DNA from: Paramacrobiotus richtersi
Lineage: Eukaryota; Tardigrada; Eutardigrada; Parachela; Macrobiotidae
Length of the DNA: 55,537 nucleotides
Direction of reading: 5' to 3'
NCBI GenBank assembly: GCA_034698045.1
Contig: JAQGAU010000027.1
Location: forward strand, 1-55,537
A program made the position numbers and the translations under genes. Shown here piece after piece: positions 22,316-31,410 of this stretch; position 1 is the stretch's first letter; every line of letters starts with the position of its first letter. Below the pieces are notes generated by a model, which was given only the letters and a program-made list of their open reading frames with translations, was not told the origin of the DNA and made no database searches.

Positions 22316-22533
22316 CTATCCAGAGTACTAACCGCAACTGAATTGTTTGTGATATTCTATTACAGAAAGCATTGGCGAGGTCGGCAGCGAAGCAGAATGG
22401 CATAGAAAGGGTCTGGTTGGATGGCAGCAATACTAAAAAGGAAAAACCTGGTGTGTTCGTTTGGCACGATGCGACTTTCACTCCCATTGACAAGACAGCA
22501 ACGTACGACTTAATAATGGCAGTACTATTTTAA
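21966..22533 (+). pseudogene. C-type lectin domain remnant, copy 2
   Basis: Three exons join in phase (21966-22127, 22274-22299, 22366-22533). The product begins CCVDGKSYRC, WELSGDTCYF, then KHYCKTL, AMVDSKDDM, KALARSAAKQNG, VWLDGS and GVFVWHDATFTPID. This is the standard C-type lectin order up to the WIGL/W.DG part, after which it stops at TAA 22531 without the final Cys-containing strands. No signal-peptide exon was found. It could be a truncated pseudogene, or an active gene whose last exon I cannot see. It is better preserved than copy 1 (the DTCYF Cys is kept). Confidence 0.65.
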
Positions 22534-22721
22534 CCAATAGCCATTAAAGGCATGCGAAAACTCTTGTCCCACTCAGTAATTTTTCCTCGTATTTCAAACG
22601 GAGGAATCAATAAGGCCGTTGTAAGGTTTCCTCCGGGATCTTATTCTAATTTCACAAGAACACTGAAGACTCTTCTTCGGGCCCCACTGTAAACCTTGAA
22701 GCCGACATGTTTTCGGCCTTG

Positions 22722-22819
22722 GCTGTTCTCTCCGTCTGGATGCTCAACGACAATATGGTCGCGGGTCGGGGCTGTTCTCTCCGTCTGGATGCTCAACGAC
22801 AATATGGTCGCTGGTCAGG
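22722..22819. repeat. 49-bp tandem duplication
   Basis: Two adjacent near-identical units start gctgttctctccgtctggat at 22722 and 22771. They lie just left of the inverted-repeat element. Confidence 0.9.
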
Positions 22820-22861
22820 GTACCGTAAAGCTGATCCAACTGGGTAGGAAGGGATGTGCGG

Positions 22862-23500
22862 TCAGACTCACAAGGGACCTGCACCACATTTAACATGCAA
22901 ATAATTTCCGTTTTTATTCTGCCGTTACATTTAATTATAAAGGTATTTTTAATAAACAGTTCAAGTCCAAACGAGCTCGAGTAGGACGGGGACAGAGTCC
23001 CACAGATCAATGGGATTACAGGTGAGTCGCCAGTGCTACCGCCCTTGAATATGACAGCGCACTGTGTCTGAGCTGCTTTGCATCGTGTTCGGTAAGAGAG
23101 CGTGTCTCTGTGATTCCTTTGCTGGCGATCTGCGCGCAGAATCCGCTTTTCCCCTGTCACCCCATCAGGAAAAAAGTTGCCTTTCTCATATTCCGTTATT
23201 TTAAGGCTTTCAGGCCAAGTGAAATTGGATTCTGGATTCTGCGCCGCAAAGCGCCATTAAAGGCGAAGTACGTGACAGAAACCACGAACACAGTGCGCTT
23301 TCATGCCAGGGCGGTAGCAGTGGTGGTTCCACTATCTTCCCATTAATTTCATCTTTCGGATTATATCCTAGTCACCCTCTAGCTCGTTTGGATCCGAACT
23401 GCTTATCAAAAATACTTTCATAACTAAATGTAACTACAGAAAAAAAACGGAAATTATTTGCGTGTTAAATGTGGTGCCGGTCCCTTGTCAGTGACGCAGG
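22862..23500. mobile_element. Non-autonomous inverted-repeat transposon (MITE)
   Basis: Arms of about 130 bp at 22862-22990 and 23371-23500 pair as reverse complements (AAGGGACC..., CCACATTTAACA, AAATAATTTCCGTTTTT, AGCTCGTTTGGA). The 380-bp core has no convincing ORF. No transposase is visible, so the family is unknown. Confidence 0.7.
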
Positions 23501-23869
23501 AGAAACTCAGAGTCGCGGTGCGGGCAAAATGGTCAACTGTCGCTGTTTAAACTATGTTGCCCCTGACCTGGTTTCTGTTAATCCAGGATATGGAGTTAAT
23601 GAATGAGCCGAAGCGACTATTCACAGCGTGCGCGCGTACCGCGAAGTCAACAATGACCCTGTCTTTCTTATAGTAAAACTCGACAGAACTGCGAACAGTA
23701 GAAGTATAACTGTAGCACATCCTTATGTGGCACACCGCCTAACTATGGTAGAAAATTAAACTGCTATGCCGCAGTATATAGCTGGCAGTCTTCGTGATGC
23801 GAACAGATCGGATCGGATTGCAATTGGGAGAAAATACAAGAGTTTTGTTTTCGATTATAAGCTGAAGTC

Positions 23870-25255
23870 TAGTATGGACAGTATGGTACTGGCAGTGGGG
23901 ACTAGACCGGACTGGTATCATGGGATCAGGATTCAGGACTTTGTGCAGAAACTGGTATGACCTGGAACTGATGCTCGAAGCAGCTTCGCAGTTTGCTTTT
24001 ACTTACTAGTACCTCGTACTAGCTTGCAGTTATTACGTAACAATTAAGCAAAGATCTTGGGGCACATTATACAATTTTGAAAGAGCAACCCGATGAGTAA
24101 CTGTTCAACGCAGGAGTTTCGAAAGTGCGTGAATCGTCAGATACGTACGTAGCAGCTTATCGCCACTCTGTGATTTTGGCAGTTAATTGGATGGAAAAAG
24201 CAGCACTCACAAGTCAGTTCTGAGTGCTACTTTTCTAACATCGGCGGACTCACTAAATCTTGGTTGCATCGTCTGCACGAAAAGAGGTTTTCGGAATACT
24301 ACAGAAATTGCAGTTTCTAACTTTCTAGTCAACCGTATTACGCAGATTTTTTGGTAGTTTTCCATTTCGTTTGCTATATTTCATAGCATAACTGAAGCGA
24401 CAGGCCTTGCGTCTCCTGTCTTATCAATACAAAATACGCAATGCCTGTCGCTTCAGTTATGCTATGTGTATTTGTTTAATAGACCGAAGCGAAGCGGAGG
24501 TCCTCCACGTTCAAGAGTAATACAAAAATGTTTGTTGCCACCCGTTTTTGCGTACCGCGATAGCGCAGTCAGTTTCCCTCCGATTTTCGCCATATTTGAA
24601 CAGAACCTATATTATGACATGTAGATGAGCTGATTACCTTTTGGTATGCATATCTAAAAAACTGAGCGAGAAAGAAGCAAAATAAGAGGACATTTTTCAT
24701 AACAAAAGATTCTTTTGTCTACTTAACCGCAGACAATACGGCCTGCGCAATCGGCTATCCCTAAGAGTCTTGTCTGCGAAGTCTATTTGCGCAGCCGGTA
24801 CACTCACTTGAAAGGTCTCTGTTCGCTTTGGTCTTCTTCGCTAGGGCATCGGAGTGCGATTACCTAGTGTATCGTTGATTTATTACGTCGTTAATTTTGT
24901 AGCTACTTCGAGTACTCTAATTTTGTTTTCGTAATTTTGTCTGTGAATCTCACTGTTTTGGTGCCGGGTTGAATAAAACGGATTGTTATTTTTGAAAATC
25001 ATGTAATAACACTCAGGCTCGGGTTGATCTTTTTAAAGCATTTGCTTTTTCTTCGTTATATGTAAATAAACAGGCATACTGTGTCCCGAGACCTTCGCTT
25101 GCTGTTAGTAAGCAGCACTGACTTGCGAAAATTATTCAGCAGCATACAACCAGAATGAATATGGAAGCTGTTTCCAACATAAAGTCCAGATCGCAGAATA
25201 CCACGTACCAGATACCAGCCCGGTCTAGTTCTGATCACCAGTACCATTACTGGGT
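23870..25255. repeat. Inverted-repeat-flanked segment with central hairpin
   Basis: A block around ATGGTACTGG...ACTAGACCGG.CTGGTATC at 23880-23980 recurs inverted at 25150-25255 with roughly 70% identity by eye. Inside is a strong hairpin: 23-bp perfect arms at 24382-24404 and 24444-24466 (start catagcataactgaagcgac). This looks like a degenerate non-autonomous element. No ORF is supported. Confidence 0.45.
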
Positions 25256-27083
25256 CACAAACCCAGGTTTGATTACGACCCGATTTGGGTTATTTGACAG
25301 CCAGTAAGAATGTTTTGCTTCACCATGCTTCAGTAGCACTGACTGATTGGCCATGATTCCGAGTTTCTAGTTTGGATGCCAGGGCATTGTTTCCTGCTCA
25401 TTACTTTCCACGTTGTCGGTACGATATGTATTTGGTGCGAAGGGGTGGGGTACGACAAGGTGCGGTACTGGTACGAATTGTCGGGACGCGGTACCAGGCA
25501 GGTTCTACCCATTGGACCCAATGTACCCATAAGGGAACATTCTACCCATGGTCCTAACTATTAGCGCAGCGAAGGCAGTCACGTACCTTTGGGCGTTGCA
25601 CCGTTATTGTTTTTATTAACCGTTACATGGATACTTCTGTACAGTGTCGATAAGTGCATTTGTTCGAGCAACGGCCAATTATTGCGCAACAGCGTTTAAA
25701 CTTTTCACAGCTACTGCGCAGTAACCGGCTGTTGGGAGGCTAGTTCTCAAGGGTACACATTTTCTCGGCTTGATCAGCATAAGAACCCGCGCGTGCGAAC
25801 AATCTATTCTTACGGCTTTGGTTACAGATAGAGACAAATCTAACACTTCTTCCATTAGTTTAGATGACGGTTTTTAGGCCTTTTCCTTAGTCATCCAATG
25901 TCTGATGGGGATGCTCTCCAACGGTGGTATGCCATGTAGTCTGATGTAGACAGAAATTCTTCCTTTCCTACTCATATTTGACAGGGCGCTTCACATCAGT
26001 TTTAATCTGACTAGATCCACATCCGGGGTGAACGATGGCGTTACGTGGTACCACGGACAATTTCTTTTGATAACGATTGGCCAGGGCTGATCCGTTGCAA
26101 GGAGACAATAAACTCTTTGGATCTTTCGCTCCTCAGCGAATTTTGAGAGAGATTATCGGAGCAGGGGGGAGGCACTTTAAGCTCAAGGGTGGACGAGCCT
26201 GTATCATGGGAAGAGCGACTCGTTTCGTCGTAGGGGGTTTTGTCTTGAGTCTGCGTGGCCGTTCGATACGAGGACATCGACATGCTGTCTCATACCCTTC
26301 GGGTGGAGAACTGCACGGCCGTCGCTGACAGAACGACTGGGAACCCGGAGATTTTACCTCGGTAACGCGAACTAACAAAGTAGCTATGTGTAACTTTGCA
26401 GATGCGCAAGGCCGCAGGGGCTTTGGTTTTGTGTATACTTATGACAATCAATAGAAAATCGCGGTGCTTAATAATGTTCAAATTGATTTATCTACTGTTG
26501 CCCTGTGTACATACTGCCTCCGCTTCTGTCATCATTCGTTTCGCGCAGTTGTTGTGCATGACAATATAGTATACACAAAACAATCTTTAACTGGATCTTT
26601 AACTGGATTTTACGTGTACTGAACTGACAGGTAACAGCAGTTAAAAATTGACATTCCTTTTGTTTAGCCCATGGGGGATCGGAAAAGACGGAAAACCTTT
26701 TCCACGTGCCGAGCGCAGCAACCAGTGGTTAACGTTGGGGTTTGAAAGAAATGGAGAGGTCACCGGTCTGGAGCATGCGCAAGGGAACTATGGGGGAATG
26801 AAGGACTTTCAGGGAATCAGGATGTCAGGACCACCCCAGGAAGCAGGATGTGCATGCATGGCTCCAGCATTACCTGAGGCTGAACTGTTAAGATTACAGG
26901 AAAATCACAGATAGTTTGTGCATAATATCACCCATGTAGTTTGTCGGTCCCAAAGCCCTTGCTCTGATTTGTTCTCAGAACCTGTGAACAATTGCTGACC
27001 GCGAGTGTACGCTGCCATTTGCGCACGTACTGGATGGATGTTCGCGATTCGATTCGCATTGTGGTTTCATTCATGGCCCCTGA
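25256..27083. other. Gene-poor stretch
   Basis: Only short open frames are present. One minus-strand frame (26041-26283) is Ser/Thr-rich and free of stops for 80 codons. It could be an exon (the frame opens MSMSSYRTATQTQDK), but nothing else supports it. No repeats or RNA genes were recognised. Confidence 0.35.
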
Positions 27084-27660
27084 TTGGAGCAATTTGTTAC
27101 CAACTTACTAAATGAATCGAATGCAGAAAGCTTGCACAAGCTGATACAAGATTTTCATGAAAATCGTAGAGTTAAAAGCGAAAAAACAGAAGATTTGCAC
27201 AGTTTAATCGATAAAATTTGCATACGTTTTAATCGGTATCTACATGTATTTCTGATGTGGAAGACCGTGTGGAAACAGGATTCGTACCGTTGTATCCTTC
27301 ACAAAGCGCGTATAGATCACAGAAGCCGATTCGGTCAGTGCAGCGAGAAACAACCGTAAAGCAAACAGTACAGATGGTACTCGATGAGGTAAAACGTGAG
27401 AAAACGAAAGTCGATGATTTAGTGGCAATGCAAGCTGAAGCAGTAAGCAATGCAGCTGTTTATAGTGATCAGTCAGAAAGTGAGCAAGTCGAAGAAGGTT
27501 CTCCGTGCAAGCAAGCAGAATTATTCGTGTCGGATGACGAATGCAAAGCACCAAAAGTGAAGCGTATCGATGGCAGCAGAGCAGATGAAACTGAACCGTA
27601 TACAGATGATGAAATAGGAAAAGGATCGTGTACAATTTATTAGCTTCTCGACCGTGTGAA
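27084..27660 (+). pseudogene. Decayed hydrophilic coding region
   Basis: The first frame (27084-27240, LNESNAESLHKLIQDFHE) continues in another frame from about 27230 (ISDVEDRVETGFVPLYPS to SDDECKAPKVKRIDGS), with no splice sites between, so a frameshift is likely. Stops follow near 27641 and 27690 although coding-like sequence (LLDRVKAKLDRIEH) persists. The product is Glu/Lys/Ser-rich with a probable coiled coil (VLDEVKREKTKVDDLVAM). No family is recognised. Confidence 0.4.
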
Positions 27661-28290
27661 AGCTAAGCTGGATCGCATCGAACATCAATAGAGAGAATAT
27701 AGCCAGGGCAGAAAAGATTGTACCTGGTGATAATAACGAAGACTGTGAAGAACATAAGAAGATCTTTAAAAGCGAAAAGACGAAGAAAAGCCGTTCGCAG
27801 CGCAGCGCAGTTATCGCGAGCGGTTATTCAGAATGATTTTGACTATTATTATTGTAATAATAATATTATTATTATTACAAGCCAAAGTGCGTCCGCTGGA
27901 CTCACGCGAGATGTATCTCACGGTACATATCGGCGTCCCTAATATTAGCGATTTTTTTTGCTTTGGTGACTTTTTTTGACGACGGGTGGCCTTTACGATA
28001 TCTCGAAATTGAATTAAGTGAGGTCCATTTTTTATATTAGTTACCTTATAAAGTTGTTCCTAATGGTACTGACGCCATTGCATTTACTCTCTTTATCCTG
28101 TCAGTTTGTATCTCTGTAAATATTAGAGACCTAATTATTATTATCACAGCACTGCAGTAGCCAAAGCCTTAGTAAAGGCACAGGCAACTGGACAATTAAG
28201 TCCCGATGACTGGCTATTAGAAATTTTTGGATTTTGGGAATTTCAGAATTTTTTTTCTGGTTGATTTTCGAAATGGAATTTTAGATAAAA

Positions 28291-28363
28291 GTACTCACGG
28301 CGGAAATCGAACCCACGCCATACGATCTTAGGGCTAGATGTATTACCACCAGGCTAGTGAGCA
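28291..28363 (-). mobile_element. tRNA-like SINE head, copy 2
   Basis: On the minus strand this folds roughly as a tRNA. The ends TGCTCAC / GTGAGTA pair with one wobble, the A-box is TAGCCTGGTGG, and the B-box is GGGTTCGATTTC. The anticodon loop lacks T33, so it is not a functional tRNA gene. The downstream body (AATCAACCAGAAA) matches copy 1. Two direct repeats around GCACTGCAG.AGCCAAAGCC (about 28150 and 28395) flank it. Confidence 0.6.
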
Positions 28364-28909
28364 TTATGACTAACAAAGATTTATTATTATTGCACTGCAG
28401 CAGCCAAAGCCTTGATAAAGGTACGATTTTTACGGTAATTATTAGTGTGGACGAAAGAAATTAGAGTCGAAGGTAGCCTGGATATCCTGCTTTAACACGA
28501 CTAATTGTTGCAAAAAAGAGCGGAAATTTGGATTATCAGAAGAATACAGGTGCTTTTAGGACTGACCAATCAGAAAAGGGCTCCGCTCTCCTCGTGTATT
28601 TTAACCAATCACAGAACAGCACGCTATTTTTGCCCCCCCCCCCCCCTTCCGTAATTTCTCTCGGCCCAGTGTCTCGGCTCAGTGTACTGTGTGTGTGTGT
28701 ACACGCTGCATATATACCCTACACAATGCTATTTCCAATACGTTTCTGCATACACTCACAACGGCTGAGCTACCAAGCCGACGCCATTTTTATTGGAAAA
28801 GAAGCAATCTCACAGCGGTCGCGCAAAAACCAGAAAGCCGTCACCCGTACATAATATGAAACAGTTTAAACCAACAACGCAAGAAGATCGTTTACAAACT
28901 GAAAAAAGC

Positions 28910-29197
28910 TTACAACATGCACAACAACAACTCAGCTGCTTTTCCACGGCAGGTTGACCCGACTTGATGTTGAGGAATCTTGGAGACACTGGCCAGGAAT
29001 GCTCCACAGATGTTGCACTTGACGGCACGCTTGCATGTCAGGGTCTTTATGTGGCAAGGTCGGCTCTGCTTGAGGCTGACGTAACCACACTTGAAACACG
29101 GGACGCGGTCCTGCTTTAGGTGGACTTGTCGTTCATGACGAGTCATATCGTCATGTCGGACGAAATCACGTAAACACACTTTACAAACGATCAACAT
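28910..29197 (-). CDS. Small C2H2 zinc-finger protein
   Basis: A single-exon frame of 95 residues starts at ATG 29197. The first finger is canonical (CKVCLRDFVRHDDMTRHERQ followed by VH; spacing C-x2-C-x12-H-x4-H). A second Cys2 pair (CFKCGY) and a third (CNICGAF) follow with irregular His spacing. Such fingers bind nucleic acid. The tail is short and the gene sits in repeat-rich DNA, so it could be a transposon-derived or decayed fragment. The minus-strand frame just upstream (29317-29610) is the LSEP repeat. Confidence 0.5.
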   Translation of the reverse strand: MLIVCKVCLRDFVRHDDMTRHERQVHLKQDRVPCFKCGYVSLKQSRPCHIKTLTCKRAVKCNICGAFLASVSKIPQHQVGSTCRGKAAELLLCML

Positions 29198-29344
29198 TTC
29201 AGATTTATACTGCAGTCAGGAAAAAACTCAAACGAGTTTCAAGAAGAAGAAAAGTGAATGTGATTCAAAACACGGTCTGTATCAGCGCGCACGCATCCAA
29301 CTGGACTGTTTTTTGTTTAAACTAACTCAGGGAGCCCGGAGAAT

Positions 29345-29510
29345 GTTGCAAACTGTAACATGGGTCCGGAGAGGATCATGCCCTTACCATACGGTCCGGA
29401 GAGTATCACGTCTTTATTTATGGGCTCGGAGAGAGTCATGCCATCAGTTATGGGCTCGGAGAGAGTTAAGTCACTTTCCATGGGTTCGGAGAGAACCATG
29501 TCGTCGGCCG
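29345..29510. repeat. Coding-like minisatellite, unit about 36 bp
   Basis: About five imperfect units share GG.YCGGAGAG. On the minus strand they encode a 12-residue repeat built on LSEPI/LSGPM (for example DLTLSEPITDGM). Degenerate related blocks (CCAGAATAACCTCACAAC) continue to about 29690. Confidence 0.7.
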
Positions 29511-29689
29511 AGGAGGAACCGCAGAGGCTCCAGAATAACCTCACAACCACCATGAAGAAGGACCCTTGCGGTACCAGAATAACCTCACAACACCAATGCG
29601 ACCAACACAAGGATCCAGACAGGTTCTCGACTTAAGGAGGGACCCATGCGGCCCCAGAAGAACCTCATAGTAGGAGGAGGGACCGGTGA

Positions 29690-30702
29690 GTTCCTAGAAG
29701 TGCCTCACAAACGGATTCGACGATACCGCACCAGGAACCGGAGAGATTCCCAGCTTACTGTACAGGACCGGAGAGGTCCCCAGTTATTGCCACCCTTGCT
29801 TTCAGGGAATGGCGATAAAGCGACTAACCGCACAACCTGACAGGACCAGAGCATTTATTGCTCACCAAGGACCGATGATACGGATCCCGATGGATAAAGA
29901 TTTTTTACTCATGTTAATTGACACTTATGTCCTTAACTAAACTTAAACTTACAAAGTTTCTGGAATAATTCACATTCCTGTTTTTTCGTCCCAGTACGAT
30001 GGACGTTGCCGAATCGCACCTGGACCCGACTTGGACCGGACGAGGATAGCCACGCTGATGGACCAGCTCCGTCGTGTGGATGGTTGCCTGTCCTCGCAGA
30101 GTCTCGTACCCGACAACAACGGCGTGTCACGACGGTGGCCTGGTAGCTTGCCGAGGTGTGTGCCGGAGAGGCGCTGCCTCAGTCGTTGCCTCTACTACGT
30201 GCCGGAGAGGCAGTAGTAAAGCGCGCACCGCTTGGCCAGTTCCTGCCAATCGCGCACGCGCGCTCCGCTCCCTTTCCATCTCGCACAGATTATGCTGCGC
30301 ATCGATGGACCGTGGCGCACGAGCCGAGTGCTGCATCATCAGTCACGCCTGTATGGACCTGCCATACGGATGATTAGATTTGCACTCCGTGCCTCGCGCT
30401 GTTTTTCTTTTCTTCCGGCATTGTCTGACAGTCAATACAAGTCCCTGTTATCTCCTGTCTTCGTTGTTTGCTCTCGTTTCATCGTACCGATTCCACGACG
30501 ACGTAGACCGTCGTTACAGCTGGAATGAATTAGAAGTGAAGGCCATCAGGTTACCTGATTCGTATCAGGAGCTCCTCTGCCTCCTCATCGTTCATACGAT
30601 CAAAAACCGGGCAGAAAAATTTCTTAAACTTTTTAGAAAAACTTCTTTTTCTTCAGCTTCCTTGATGGTGCCTTGATGGTGATGTCTGTATATGGTGTGG
30701 AC
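29690..30702. other. No gene seen
   Basis: GC-richer DNA with overlapping short frames on both strands and small repeats such as GTGCCGGAGAGGC (twice near 30160-30210). None has a recognisable product. Confidence 0.35.
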
Positions 30703-30895
30703 CAGGGGCGAAATATTTACTGTTTAGACTTTATGGAGGGGAGTGCAGACCCAATGTTAAGGTTTGCTGAGGCGGGCGGACAAATTGGGTTTTTTGAGGT
30801 CGGACTGTGTTAAACTGCGCGGGGGGGGGGGGCGAACAAATTGCCTTTTTGGCGAGGCGCACCGCCCCCCGCCCCTTCCCTTTATTTCGCCCCTG
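30703..30895. mobile_element. hAT-like MITE
   Basis: A 193-bp element has perfect 13-bp terminal inverted repeats (CAGGGGCGAAATA). It is flanked by eight-base sequences gtgtggac and ggatggac (6 of 8 matching), the duplication length of hAT elements. The core is G/C-homopolymer-rich (a G run near 30822 and a C run near 30863) with no ORF. Confidence 0.8.
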
Positions 30896-31410
30896 GGATG
30901 GACAAATTTGACTTTTCCTTGATAAAATGGATTCCTTAGTTCGATCTCGTCTGACTTAAACACGTCTGCGAAAAATCCCTATGCCAGACACTTAGCAACC
31001 CAACTTCACTAATGGTTTTCACTGTTATGGAACAGACTGCTAGATAAAATTTAATGTCGACCATGTTGCATCAGATGGAGATAATCATCACACCATCCCT
31101 GGTTTGTAAAGCAATCAAACTGCACTTCCACTCACTTCTTGCGCTTTGCTCATTATCTTTCTGTGTTGGAAATGATGCGCGTCATAATGTCACCTAGTCA
31201 TTTGTACGTTTTTTGTTTGTTTTGGTAAAGTGCTTTTAAGTTGCTTTGCTTCCCAACAGCATCATGAATTCCGATTCGATGGAACTTTTTGAAGAACAGT
31301 TACGGTGTTACCGTGATGAACGACGAAACTACTCACTGTCTGGTGCAAGCGTTTTTGCGGGGTCACCAGTTTGATGTTACGACGCGCTGCCCAAATTTCG
31401 CGAGTATATT

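Noticed and set aside
26041-26283. Ser/Thr-rich minus-strand frame
   Set aside because: It could be an exon, but only the absence of stops supports it; left unannotated as a gene.
27857-27890. ATT/AAT run that looks like a palindrome
   Set aside because: This is simple trinucleotide repeat symmetry, not a specific hairpin element.
28291-28363. Functional tRNA gene
   Set aside because: The anticodon loop lacks T33 and the D arm is weak; the shared body with the copy at 21035 fits a SINE instead.
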